Assembly: GCA_910579115.1 (NCBI GenBank)
Contig: CAJTSO010000034.1
Location: 1-20,047, forward strand
From: an uncultured Selenomonadaceae bacterium
GTDB taxonomy: Bacteria > Bacillota > Negativicutes > Selenomonadales > Selenomonadaceae
Reading direction: 5' to 3'
Length of the DNA stretch: 20,047 nucleotides
Below the pieces are notes generated by a model. That model worked only from the letters and a program-made list of their open reading frames with translations. It had not been told where the DNA came from and made no database searches. Shown here one piece after another: positions 6,761 to 14,549 of this stretch (positions within the stretch are counted from its first letter, which is position 1; the number at the start of each line of letters is the position of its first letter). Position numbers and translations under genes: made by a program.

Positions 6761-7246
6761 ATGAAAGTGGCAATCGTTATGGGCAGCGATTCTGACTGGC
6801 CCATTGTAAAACCGGCGGCGGATATGCTGAAGGAGTTTGGCATTGAGCCGGTGGTGGAGGTGGCTTCGGCCCATCGGACCCCCGGCCGGGTAAAGGAATT
6901 TGTAGAGTCCGCTGAGGAGAAGGGGATCGCCCTCTTTATCGCCGCGGCGGGAGCCGCCGCTCACCTTGGCGGCGTCATTGCGTCTTACACGGCGAAGCCG
7001 GTTATCGGCATTCCCATCAATGCCTCGCCTATGAATGGCCTGGATGCGCTGCTGGCTACGGTTCAGATGCCCTCTGGCATCCCGGTGGCCACCATGGCTA
7101 TCAACGGGGCCAAAAACGCGGCCATTTTTGCCGCTCAGATCCTCGCCGTAGGGGATGCGGCTCTGGCGGAGAAGATGAAGGCTTATCGTCAGAAGCTGGC
7201 GGAGGAGGTGGCGGTGAAATCCGCCCGCATCGCCGCTCAGGTGTAA
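6761..7246 (+). CDS. purE: N5-carboxyaminoimidazole ribonucleotide mutase
   Basis: A 161-residue PurE converting N5-CAIR to CAIR in purine synthesis. MGSDSDWPIVKPA is the N-terminal phosphate-binding loop. SAHRTP holds the catalytic His, and AAAGAAAHLGGVIASYTA and NGLDALLATVQMP are class I signatures. Class I enzymes use the product of PurK, and no purK lies in the window. The open frame extends upstream to 6725, but CAGGAG before the ATG at 6761 and the family N-terminus support the later start. It is the first gene of the operon, immediately downstream of the accessory island, which ends before its promoter. Confidence 0.93.
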   Translation: MKVAIVMGSDSDWPIVKPAADMLKEFGIEPVVEVASAHRTPGRVKEFVESAEEKGIALFIAAAGAAAHLGGVIASYTAKPVIGIPINASPMNGLDALLATVQMPSGIPVATMAINGAKNAAIFAAQILAVGDAALAEKMKAYRQKLAEEVAVKSARIAAQV

Positions 7247-7297
7247 ATGAGAGCATAACGTTTTTGGCCTGAGGGAAGCGAAAGGAATGGATGAGTA

Positions 7298-8347
7298 ATG
7301 GAAAAGCAGTTGACTTACGCGGATGCAGGCGTAGATATTGATGCCGGCAATCGGTCCGTCACCCTGATCAGGGATTGCGTGAAGGCAACCTACCGCCCGG
7401 AGGTCATGGGAGATCTGGGGGGCTTTGGGGGACTGTTTGCCCTGAATGCGGCAAAGTACAGGGAGCCGGTGCTGATTTCCGGCACTGACGGCGTGGGCAC
7501 CAAGCTGAAGCTGGCCTTTCTCCTGAATAAGCACGACACCATCGGCCAGGACGCGGTGGCCATGTGCGTAAACGACATTGTGGTTCAGGGAGCCGAGCCC
7601 CTTTTCTTCCTGGATTACCTGGCGGTAGGCAAGCTGGACCCGGAGGCCGTGGCGGAAATCGTAAAGGGGGTGGCCGGGGCCTGCAAGGAGTCCGGCTGTG
7701 CCCTTATCGGCGGCGAGACGGCCGAGATGAACGGCTTCTATCCGGAAGGGGAATACGATATTGCCGGCTTTGCCGTTGGCTGTGTGGAAAAATCAAAGAT
7801 GATCAACAGCAGTATGGTAAAGGAGGGTGACGTGATTATCGGTCTGCCCTCCACCGGCGTTCACTCCAACGGATTTTCCCTGGTCCGCAAAATCGTCTTT
7901 GACGTAAAGGGGATGAAGGGGGACGAGTATATCGAGGAGCTGGGTAAGACTATCGGGGAAGCCCTGCTGACGCCCACCCGCCTCTATCCGGCGGTTGTCC
8001 TGCCTTTGGTTGAAAGGTTTCACATTCACGGCATGGCCCACATTACCGGCGGCGGTTTCTATGAGAATATTCCTCGGGCACTGCCGGAAGATATGGGCTG
8101 CGCCATTGACGCGGCGGCCTGGGAGGTACCGGCCATCTTTGATTTGCTTTCTCAGTGGGGAAATGTGGCTCCAAGAGAGATGTACCGCACCTTCAATATG
8201 GGTATCGGCATGATCCTCATCATTTCCCCGGAAGAGGCGGATTTGGTACAGGCTGATTTAGCGGCCCGGGGTGAAAAATCTTTTGTGATTGGCAAGGTCA
8301 CCAGGGGAAAGCATGAGGTCACCATGACCGGCGGAGTCTTCGCCTGA
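7298..8347 (+). CDS. purM: Phosphoribosylformylglycinamidine cyclo-ligase (AIR synthetase)
   Basis: A 349-residue PurM that closes the imidazole ring of AIR with ATP. Typical blocks in order are YADAGVDIDAG, GTDGVGTKLKLAF, NDIVVQGAEPLFFLDYLAVG, GGETAEMNGFYPEGEYDIAG, GLPSTGVHSNGFSLVRK, HITGGGFYENIPRAL and MYRTFNMGIGM. The length is normal. AAAGGA lies about 11 nt before the ATG. A 51-nt gap follows purE, and the stop overlaps the purN start. Confidence 0.95.
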   Translation: MEKQLTYADAGVDIDAGNRSVTLIRDCVKATYRPEVMGDLGGFGGLFALNAAKYREPVLISGTDGVGTKLKLAFLLNKHDTIGQDAVAMCVNDIVVQGAEPLFFLDYLAVGKLDPEAVAEIVKGVAGACKESGCALIGGETAEMNGFYPEGEYDIAGFAVGCVEKSKMINSSMVKEGDVIIGLPSTGVHSNGFSLVRKIVFDVKGMKGDEYIEELGKTIGEALLTPTRLYPAVVLPLVERFHIHGMAHITGGGFYENIPRALPEDMGCAIDAAAWEVPAIFDLLSQWGNVAPREMYRTFNMGIGMILIISPEEADLVQADLAARGEKSFVIGKVTRGKHEVTMTGGVFA

Positions 8348-8958
8348 TGGTGGGGGAAGTCATCGGAGTCCTGTGCTCCGGCCGGGGAACGAACCTTCAG
8401 TCCATAATTGATGCCGCGGCCGCCGGACAGATAAAGGCTCCAATCGGCGTGGTCATTACTGACAAGCCGGGGGTAATGGCGCTGGAGCGGGCAGAAAAAG
8501 CTGGAATACCGGCAGTCTGTATAGACAGGAAGCAGTATGGCTCTCGAGAAGAATTTGACGGGGCGCTTCTGGCGGAGCTGAAAAAATACGGAGTCACCCT
8601 GGTTTGCCTGGCCGGATTTATGCGGATTTTAACCGCCGGTTTTATCCGGGCCTATGAAGGGCGGATACTGAATATCCATCCGGCTCTGCTGCCCTCCTTT
8701 AAGGGGGCTCATGCCCATCGTGACGCCCTTGCCTACGGGGCGAAGGTTTCCGGCTGTACCATCCATTTCGTGGTGGAGGATATGGATGCAGGCCTCATTA
8801 TTCTTCAGGCCGCCGTCCCGGTGATGGAGGGGGACGATGAGGACAGCTTGGGGGCCCGGGTGCTGGTGGAGGAACACAAGCTGTACCCCCGGGCCATCGA
8901 GCTTTTCCTGGCGGGAAGGCTCACCATTGACGGCCGCTGCGTCAGGATCTCTGAGTAA
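8347..8958 (+). CDS. purN: Phosphoribosylglycinamide formyltransferase
   Basis: A 203-residue folate-dependent GAR transformylase. It has the N-terminal loop SGRGTNLQSI and the catalytic triad Asn109, His111 (in NIHPALLPSFKG) and Asp147 (in DAGLIILQ). LGARVLVEEHKLYPRAI near the end is typical. The ATG shares its A with the purM TGA stop (TGATG), which indicates translational coupling, so no separate strong ribosome site is needed. The length is normal. Confidence 0.95.
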   Translation: MVGEVIGVLCSGRGTNLQSIIDAAAAGQIKAPIGVVITDKPGVMALERAEKAGIPAVCIDRKQYGSREEFDGALLAELKKYGVTLVCLAGFMRILTAGFIRAYEGRILNIHPALLPSFKGAHAHRDALAYGAKVSGCTIHFVVEDMDAGLIILQAAVPVMEGDDEDSLGARVLVEEHKLYPRAIELFLAGRLTIDGRCVRISE

Positions 8959-9032
8959 ATACCGGTAGCCCCCGGAGAGGGATGACCAGCTTCGGGGACG
9001 GGGAAAATAAAAATCTGAAGGCGGGGATGAAC

Positions 9033-9626
9033 ATGAAAATCAAACGGGCTCTCATCAGTGTTTCCGACAAGACAGGCATCGTGGAATTTGCAAAAAAACT
9101 CCACAGCGCCGGGGTGGAAATCGTTTCTACCGGCGGGACGATGCGCGCGCTTAAAGAGGCGGGCGTTCCGGTTATGTACGTCAGCGACGTCACCGGCTTC
9201 CCGGAGATTATGGATGGCCGGGTAAAGACCCTGAATCCTTATATTCACGGGGGTATCCTGGCTGTCCGGGACAATCCGGCCCATGTGGCGGCCATGAAGG
9301 AGCATAATATTACCGGCATCGATTTGGTGGCGGTAAACCTTTATCCCTTCAAGGAAACCATTGCCAGGCCGAATGTTACCCTTTCAGATGCCATTGAGAA
9401 TATCGATATCGGGGGCCCGGCCATGATCCGGGCGGCGGCCAAGAACTTCCGCTTTGTTACCGTGGTTACGAATCCTAAGCGTTACGATGAGGTGGCCAAT
9501 GCGATTCTCACCGATGGGGTCACCAGCGGCCTCCTGCGGATGACATTGGCTCAGGAGGCCTTTGCCCACACCGCTGATTATGATAGCGCCATTCAGGCTT
9601 ATCTCGCCAGAGAGAGCGGGAAGTAA
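9033..9626 (+). CDS. purH: IMP cyclohydrolase, PurH N-terminal domain only
   Basis: A 197-residue protein covering only the MGS-like IMP cyclohydrolase half of PurH, which closes FAICAR to IMP. RALISVSDKTGIVEFAKKL, STGGTMRALKEAGVPV, TGFPEIMDGRVKTLNPYIHGG and NIDIGGPAMIRAAAKN are characteristic. Full PurH is about 510-530 residues; here the frame ends at ESGK and purD starts 9 nt later. The AICAR formyltransferase half is therefore not present and is not hidden in another frame. Separate cyclohydrolase and formyltransferase genes are known in some archaea and bacteria, so this is probably a real split gene with the other half elsewhere. The start is uncertain: ATG at 9027 is too close to GGGG, so 9033 is preferred over that and over 8982. 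Confidence 0.88.
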   Translation: MKIKRALISVSDKTGIVEFAKKLHSAGVEIVSTGGTMRALKEAGVPVMYVSDVTGFPEIMDGRVKTLNPYIHGGILAVRDNPAHVAAMKEHNITGIDLVAVNLYPFKETIARPNVTLSDAIENIDIGGPAMIRAAAKNFRFVTVVTNPKRYDEVANAILTDGVTSGLLRMTLAQEAFAHTADYDSAIQAYLARESGK

Positions 9627-9635
9627 GGAGTCGCC

Positions 9636-10916
9636 ATGAATATTCTGTTGATTGGCAGCGGCGGCCGTGAGCACGCTCTGGCTTTGAAGCTGGTGGCCAG
9701 CCCCCTCTGTGACAAGCTTTACGCGCTGCCGGGGAATCCCGGTATCGGGGAGATCGCCGAAAACATCGGGGGAATTTCCATAACTGACGGGGAAGGGATA
9801 CTGAGGTTTTCCCGGGAAAAAGAAATTGGCCTGGTGGTAGTGGGCTCGGAGCTACCCCTTACCGAAGGGGTAGCCGATGTGTTGGCTGCCGGTGGCGTGA
9901 AGGTTTTTGGCCCGTCCAAAGCGGCGGCCGAGCTGGAGGGGTCAAAGGTCTTTGCCAAGAAGATTATGAGTAAATACCGGATACCTACCGCCCACTGCGA
10001 GGTGTTCAACGACGCTTCCCGGGCCCGGGTCTACGTTCGTCAGATGGGCGCGCCCATCGTGGTCAAGGCCGACGGGTTGGCGGCCGGCAAGGGCGTCGTA
10101 GTGGCCCGGACGGTGGACGAGGCGCTGGCTGCAGTGGATTCTATGCTGGAGGAAAAGACCTTTGGGGAGGCCGGAGCGAGAGTCGTTATGGAGGAGTTTC
10201 TGGAGGGTGAGGAGGCCAGCGTCCTGGCCTTTACTGACGGCGAGACTGTCAAGGCCATGATCCCCTCCCAGGACCATAAGTGCATTTTTGATGGGGATAA
10301 GGGGCCCAATACCGGCGGCATGGGGACCTACGCTCCGGCTCCCGTCGTCACTCCGGAGGTAATGGAACGGGTGCGGCAGGAAATCCTTGAGCCCCTTATC
10401 GCCGGGATGAAGCAGGAGGGAAAGCCCTACAAGGGCTGCCTTTACGCCGGTCTGATGATCACGAAAAAAGGGCCGAAGGTTATCGAGTTCAACTGCCGCT
10501 TCGGAGATCCGGAGACCCAGGTGGTTCTGCCCCTCTTAGACAGTGATCTGGTGGAGGTCATGCTGGCCTGCGTAGACGGGAAGCTGGCGGAGACCCCGGT
10601 GAAGTGGTCCGCCGACGCGGCGGTCTGCGTGGTAATGGCGGCGAAGGGCTACCCCGGCAGCTACGCCAAGGGGGACGCTATTACCGGGCTGGCTGAAGCG
10701 AAAGCCATCGGGTGCAATATCTGTGAAGCGGGCACGGCCCTCAAGGACGGAGTGAAGGTCACCAACGGCGGACGGGTGCTTGGTGTGGTTGGCCGGGCCG
10801 GGGATATTAAGTCCGCCGCGGCCAAAGCCTATGAGGGCGTTGAGAGGATTTCATTCAAGGACGCTTATTACCGCCGTGACATTGCCCATCGGGCCCTGGA
10901 GCGGCTGGAACAATAA
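9636..10916 (+). CDS. purD: Phosphoribosylamine-glycine ligase (GAR synthetase)
   Basis: A 426-residue ATP-grasp enzyme that joins glycine to phosphoribosylamine. The N-domain has GSGGREHAL and LPGNPGI, then VGSELPLTEGVAD and GSKVFAKKIM. ATP-grasp elements are PIVVKADGLAAGKGVVVA, EEFLEGEEASVLAFTDG, SQDHKCIFDGDKGPNTGGMG and EFNCRFGDPETQ (metal-binding Glu/Asn). Normal length. AAGGAG lies 6 nt before the ATG, 9 nt after purH. Its native terminator has been split by the island that follows. Confidence 0.95.
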   Translation: MNILLIGSGGREHALALKLVASPLCDKLYALPGNPGIGEIAENIGGISITDGEGILRFSREKEIGLVVVGSELPLTEGVADVLAAGGVKVFGPSKAAAELEGSKVFAKKIMSKYRIPTAHCEVFNDASRARVYVRQMGAPIVVKADGLAAGKGVVVARTVDEALAAVDSMLEEKTFGEAGARVVMEEFLEGEEASVLAFTDGETVKAMIPSQDHKCIFDGDKGPNTGGMGTYAPAPVVTPEVMERVRQEILEPLIAGMKQEGKPYKGCLYAGLMITKKGPKVIEFNCRFGDPETQVVLPLLDSDLVEVMLACVDGKLAETPVKWSADAAVCVVMAAKGYPGSYAKGDAITGLAEAKAIGCNICEAGTALKDGVKVTNGGRVLGVVGRAGDIKSAAAKAYEGVERISFKDAYYRRDIAHRALERLEQ

Positions 10917-10925
10917 GCCGGACAA

Positions 10926-10957
10926 CATAAAAAGAAAAGACGGGCGGCTGCCCGTCT
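10926..10957 (+). terminator. purD terminator, left arm plus partial right arm
   Basis: GACGGGC, loop GGCT and GCCCGTC form a hairpin, but the T-run expected next is replaced at 10958 by CAGACTGTAGACAAA. The missing T-run and outer right arm are found 5.1 kb away at 16056-16067. Joining the pieces gives a perfect 20-bp stem with a GGCT loop, A-run on one side and T-run on the other. Confidence 0.85.
10947..10957. repeat. 11-bp direct repeat, left copy (island 2 boundary)
   Basis: GCTGCCCGTCT occurs here and at 16045-16055, flanking island 2. It is the loop and right arm of the split purD terminator. It is best explained as a target duplication made on insertion. If the element itself ends in AAGCTG, the true duplication could be the 7-bp CCCGTCT. 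Confidence 0.8.
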
Positions 10958-10970
10958 CAGACTGTAGACA

Positions 10971-11009
10971 AAAGCCACTGCTTCATCCATAGAAAGCAGT
11001 GGCTTTTTT
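10971..11009 (+). terminator. Element-borne terminator now serving purD
   Basis: A perfect 13-bp stem (10971-10983 with 10994-11006) with a 10-nt loop is followed by a T-run to 11009. It overlaps the inner edge of the terminal repeat. It is strong in the plus direction and so replaces the T-tract lost from the purD terminator. On the minus strand it would end the transposase transcript. Confidence 0.8.
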
Positions 11010-11367
11010 ATGTTCAGTACAAAAAAGCGAAGTTGAAACCAGATTTCTGAAAAATATCGCAGAAAATAAGCGCCTACAGGATCCAATTTTCCCGTCCTTC
11101 GTTTCTATACCGCCAGTTTCTTCAGATTCATTCTGTGTTTTGGAAGTGGCGGGCGTAGTTTTTGCTAAAGGTGGAGAATTGGGGAATTGGTTCTATAAGT
11201 CCGTAGCCGATGAACCAGCGGTAGGCTGTGTTGACGTTGATTTCCCTGATGGTCTATCTCATGCTGCGGATGCCGAAGAGGTACTGGATGAAGACAATTT
11301 TAATCAGGGAGACGGGGTCAATGCCGGGGCGTCCCATTTCGAAGGGGGAGTATAGTCCTTCGACTTG
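10986..11367 (-). pseudogene. IS1182-type transposase, deleted
   Basis: The minus strand reads QVEGLYSPFEMGRPGIDPVS, LIKIVFIQYLFGIRSMR, a TAG stop where remnant 1 has CAA/CAG, then TIREINVNTAYRWFIGYGL and IEPIPQFSTFSKNYARHFQ before another stop. It is the same protein as remnant 1 but without frameshifts, and it matches the DUF772 N-terminal region of IS1182-family transposases. A scrap reading FFRNLVSTSLFCTEHKKATAF to a stop near 10986 could be the native C-terminus joined by deletion, but this is tentative. The plus-strand frame over the same DNA is its shadow. Confidence 0.75.
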
Positions 11368-11435
11368 ACGGGCAGTTTTGATTTCTGCTAACCTGCAAGA
11401 GTTGAAATATTTCTATGACATCGTGGAAAAAGGGA

Positions 11436-11463
11436 TTGAAGAATGGTGGAATGTTGTTATAAT
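11436..11463 (+). promoter_or_regulatory. Promoter of the second R-M system
   Basis: TTGAAG (11436-11441), a 16-nt spacer and TATAAT (11458-11463) lie about 75 nt before the methyltransferase ATG. This is a good match to the sigma-A consensus. Confidence 0.65.
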
Positions 11464-11538
11464 GTAAAAATAAATGAACAGGTAGCTCCAACTTGAGTAG
11501 TTAGAGTTTGTGGAACATAAAGTGGAGAAAGGATTTAT

Positions 11539-12492
11539 ATGTACCAGCAAACTTTGTTTGATTATATTGAAAAAGATGTATCTGCTTCAAAAGAGCTTTC
11601 GCACTTGGCTGAATACGATTTTAGCAACATTTTCATTGCAACTGATAGCCTAACCCAAGAGCAAAATAGAAATTCTCTTGCAATTTTGGGTGATTCCGTT
11701 AGTGTACTGAAAAAAATTAAAAATGGGGTAGTAGATTTAATTTTTGCAGATGCTCCATATAATATAGGAAAGAATTTTGGTAACAACCAAGATAAATGGG
11801 CCTCTGTTGAAGATTATATTGCTTGGTGTAAAATATGGCTTGATGAATGTATGCGTGTACTAAAAGACGACGGCACCTTGTATTTTATGACAGCAACCCA
11901 ACATATGCCATATCTTGATATTTATATGAGCCAAAAATATTATGTCCTCTGTAGGATAGTATGGACATATGACAGTTCGGGTGTTCAATCAAAGAAAATG
12001 TTTGGCTCACTTTATGAGCCTATTTTGATGGTGACCAAATTCCCCCATTCACGCTATACTTTCAACAGGCAAGATGTTTTAGTGGAAGCAAAAACTGGTG
12101 CGCAACGAAAGCTGATAGATTACAGAAAAGATCCACCCCAGCCCTATAATACGCAGAAAATTCCGGGTAATGTATGGACTTTTCCTCGCGTGCGCTTTAG
12201 AATGGGTGAGTATGAAAATCACCCAACACAGAAGCCGGAATCTTTGCTAGAGAGAATTATCAAAGCATCCTCAAATGTAGGCGATCTTGTACTTGATCCA
12301 TTCGCGGGAAGCTTCACCACATCGGCTGTGGCTGTCAATTTGAATCGAAGAGCTGTTGGAATTGATATTAACGAAGAATATTTTAGGATTGGTTTGCGCA
12401 GGGCCGGAATTACTAATACATACCAAGGCGAGAGCATAGAAAAGATAAAAAGGCGAAAAACTACCGCTAAATCGAAGTATGTAAGGGAGTAG
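11539..12492 (+). CDS. YhdJ-like DNA adenine methyltransferase (probable ATGCAT)
   Basis: A 317-residue beta-class amino-methyltransferase: motif IV (DAPY, 71-74) precedes motif I (DPFAGS, 253-258). From residue 45 on it closely follows E. coli YhdJ (M.EcoKII) as I remember it: DLIFADAPYNIGKNF, RIVWTYDSSGVQSKK, GSLYEPILM, LVEAKTGAQRKLIDYRK, DPPQPYN.QKIPGNVW, FPRVR, EYENHPTQKPESLLERII and LDPFAGSFTTSAVAV. YhdJ methylates ATGCAT, so the same or a related specificity is likely. About 45 extra residues at the N-terminus are absent from YhdJ. Motif IV has Ala where most relatives have Pro. AAAGGA lies 7 nt before the ATG. It is followed after 2 nt by a putative nuclease, so it is probably the protective half of a type II R-M system rather than an orphan. 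Confidence 0.88.
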   Translation: MYQQTLFDYIEKDVSASKELSHLAEYDFSNIFIATDSLTQEQNRNSLAILGDSVSVLKKIKNGVVDLIFADAPYNIGKNFGNNQDKWASVEDYIAWCKIWLDECMRVLKDDGTLYFMTATQHMPYLDIYMSQKYYVLCRIVWTYDSSGVQSKKMFGSLYEPILMVTKFPHSRYTFNRQDVLVEAKTGAQRKLIDYRKDPPQPYNTQKIPGNVWTFPRVRFRMGEYENHPTQKPESLLERIIKASSNVGDLVLDPFAGSFTTSAVAVNLNRRAVGIDINEEYFRIGLRRAGITNTYQGESIEKIKRRKTTAKSKYVRE

Positions 12493-12494
12493 AG

Positions 12495-13571
12495 ATGGAA
12501 CACTTCGTACAAGAGATTTTAGAAAAATACTTTCCAGACCAGTCCCAGCAGATATACGCAGAAAGTCTGCTTATTCAGTATTTGGATAAGAAATCAGGGG
12601 CAATCCATGGAACGGCAAAGACGAGGCGGAGTTTAGCAAATTATTATGCTATCTATTCAATTTTAAATTTTTATGTTGATGAGTATTTTGAAAATCCTGA
12701 TGAATACAAGAAGTTTGAAGGGTACGAATATACAAAGTTGTTTACTTTTTATCGGAGATTGTATGGGGGAAGAAAACTCCAAAACCATGCTTTAAATAGC
12801 AGGGTAAACGGTGAATTTCGCAATAAAGTTCATGCGGATAAAGATCTTATTATCATAAATGGTGGTAAGTACGCAATACATATTGATTTTCTGTATGTTT
12901 TAGGTCAAGATATTACTATAGCTGCGAAAGAAATTATAGAAAAGTATGTCAGTCTGTTGATGGAAAAAGACCATTCATTGCTTACGGCGCTTGCTGCGAT
13001 AGAACAGGCTACGAGCGTCGATGATAAGAAATTGAAAATTAGTGATTTGCTGGCGGAAGATGCTGAAGCCCGAATATTTGAGATTATTTCTTTTGCGATT
13101 TTGAAGAGCCATTATAAAACGCAAAAAATATATATCGGTTTTACAATTGAAGGAATTCACGAAGAATATATGCAGCTTTTCAAAACAGGAAGAACGAATG
13201 CAAATGATGGTGGTATTGATTTTGTAATGCGTCCTATAGGGCGGTTCTTTCAAGTGACGGAGGTAAATAATTACGATAAATATCTATTGGATATTGATAA
13301 GGTTTTACATTTCCCGATTAGCTTTGTAATTAAGACCACCAAGAGAAAGCAGGTAGTGGAACAAGAAATTGAACACTACATTGACGAAAAGTCCGGAGGT
13401 ATGGTAGTTATAAAAGAACGCTACAAAAATGCTTTTGAGGAAATTATAACCATCAATGAGCTCAAAGAGTGGTTGTTGCACCTAGATGAGGATTCTATAG
13501 ATTTGATAATCAAAGATATTGATTTCTACTATAAGATAGAGATGAATCTTGAAGATTTTGCCGTTGAGTAG
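12495..13571 (+). CDS. Putative type II restriction endonuclease, PD-(D/E)xK-like
   Basis: A 358-residue protein translationally linked to the methyltransferase (2-nt gap, AAGGGA upstream). The region around 230-256 reads GRTNANDGGIDFVMRPIGRFFQVTE. It resembles the nuclease core of Mrr-like enzymes, where DGGID is followed by a strand carrying QxK. Here Asp238 and Asp242 are present, but the second motif is QVTE (253-256), with Thr where Lys would be, so the core is a variant. The first 150 residues are helix-rich and may bind DNA. No membrane segment is seen. If the methyltransferase specificity holds, this would cut ATGCAT like NsiI-type enzymes. Function rests on context plus a partial motif. 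Confidence 0.65.
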   Translation: MEHFVQEILEKYFPDQSQQIYAESLLIQYLDKKSGAIHGTAKTRRSLANYYAIYSILNFYVDEYFENPDEYKKFEGYEYTKLFTFYRRLYGGRKLQNHALNSRVNGEFRNKVHADKDLIIINGGKYAIHIDFLYVLGQDITIAAKEIIEKYVSLLMEKDHSLLTALAAIEQATSVDDKKLKISDLLAEDAEARIFEIISFAILKSHYKTQKIYIGFTIEGIHEEYMQLFKTGRTNANDGGIDFVMRPIGRFFQVTEVNNYDKYLLDIDKVLHFPISFVIKTTKRKQVVEQEIEHYIDEKSGGMVVIKERYKNAFEEIITINELKEWLLHLDEDSIDLIIKDIDFYYKIEMNLEDFAVE

Positions 13572-13781
13572 CCTGTGTAGACAAATTTGTGAAATTTTTT
13601 GAGTATAGTATTAATCTTTATCGCATACTTTCGTACAACTATTCCCATCTAAATATCTATAAATGGGGAGAGGTTTTTGGGGGTATCGATAAAATTTATG
13701 AAAAGTTCAAAAAATAAACTGTATTTCATTGATGGAAAATATTATACTGAGACAAATGAAAGAAATATGGAGGAACCAGTT
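13572..13781. other. Intergenic stretch with terminal-repeat-like core
   Basis: TGTAGACAAA at 13576-13585 matches the core of the element end at 1261-1270 and 10963-10972. It falls exactly between the R-M pair and the three-gene cassette. A weak stem (TCCCAT with ATGGGGA) lies near 13642-13670. An alternative TTG start for the next gene lies at 13677. Nothing else is supported here. Confidence 0.4.
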
Positions 13782-14549
13782 ATGTCTGTCGCATTGAATT
13801 ATCAGTTATCCATATTGGGTCAATATTCTATTTCTCCCACCCCTGAAATTGTCACAACTTTAATGACCGCAATAAACCGGGAAACAAATGAAGTGTTTTT
13901 GCCGAATATCATAAACTGTCAACAAATTGAAATTCCCTCTAACAAGATAACCATTCGTCCAAACTTGGGATTTGTGTCACAAGACCAAAAGTATAGCATA
14001 ATTATGTTGAATGACAGAATTGATATTAATTATAATAGAATACCTAATATAGACATCGAGATGGGTGGGTTTTATACTTTAGCAAAAAATGCATTGAGCG
14101 CCATTATGCGAGATTTAAATCTGTTTGCAAACCGCTTAGCTATAAATGTTCAAATGCTTTTAGAATTTGAAGATACTGACAAACTGAGAGATTTAGGGAA
14201 GGACCTGATAAAAGGTGCTCAATACTATTCTGATAAGGTGTTTTGCGAATGGTCCACAAGAATCAATTCTCAGTCAAGTATTCAAATTGCTGACGGTTGC
14301 GAGAAGATTAATGTGATTGCAGAAATATCCACAGCTCAGGCGATTCAGGAACAAAAGCCAGCAATTCTTTACCATATTGATATTAATACACTTCCTCTAA
14401 ATACTGGTATGCGATTTAATTACGAGTCCATCTCTCCTTTTGTTGAGTCGGCTATGCCTGTTGCGAGGCAACTGATAAATGACATTGAAAGGTTGATTAG
14501 TGATGAACGCAGAAACGATAGTAAAAGATCGACAGGAACTAAAAGATAG
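13782..14549 (+). CDS. Unknown protein, first gene of a three-gene cassette
   Basis: A 255-residue soluble protein I do not recognise. The N-terminal half looks rich in beta strands (NYQLSILGQYSISPTPEIVTT, NKITIRPNLGFVS, KYSIIMLNDRIDINYN). A mixed region follows, and a C-terminal helix (VESAMPVARQLINDIERLIS) closes it. No catalytic motif, signal peptide or membrane segment is seen. The ATG at 13782 has GGAGG 8 nt upstream. An in-frame TTG at 13677 with a crowded GGAGAGG would add 35 residues, so the start is uncertain. The 3' end overlaps the next gene by about 47 bp, so the two are probably translated together. It is AT-rich like its neighbours. Confidence 0.65.
   Translation: MSVALNYQLSILGQYSISPTPEIVTTLMTAINRETNEVFLPNIINCQQIEIPSNKITIRPNLGFVSQDQKYSIIMLNDRIDINYNRIPNIDIEMGGFYTLAKNALSAIMRDLNLFANRLAINVQMLLEFEDTDKLRDLGKDLIKGAQYYSDKVFCEWSTRINSQSSIQIADGCEKINVIAEISTAQAIQEQKPAILYHIDINTLPLNTGMRFNYESISPFVESAMPVARQLINDIERLISDERRNDSKRSTGTKR

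Larger units (their letters stand above)
10958..11400 (-). mobile_element. Internally deleted IS1182-type element, remnant 2
   Basis: The left terminal repeat CAGACTGTAGACAAA (10958-10972) begins exactly at the terminator break. Inward on the minus strand lie an element-borne terminator, a possible C-terminal scrap and the N-terminal part of the transposase (to 11367). About 1 kb expected between the N and C parts is missing, and no right-end terminal repeat is seen before the methyltransferase promoter. The right limit is approximate. Confidence 0.6.

Noticed and set aside
9027..9700. Frameshifted full-length PurH
   Set aside because: Only 9 nt separate the purH stop from the purD start, and purD is complete, so there is no room for a displaced formyltransferase domain.
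10999..11355. 118-codon plus-strand frame after purD
   Set aside because: It is antisense to the transposase remnant, which gives a recognisable DUF772 protein on the minus strand. The plus-strand translation is meaningless.
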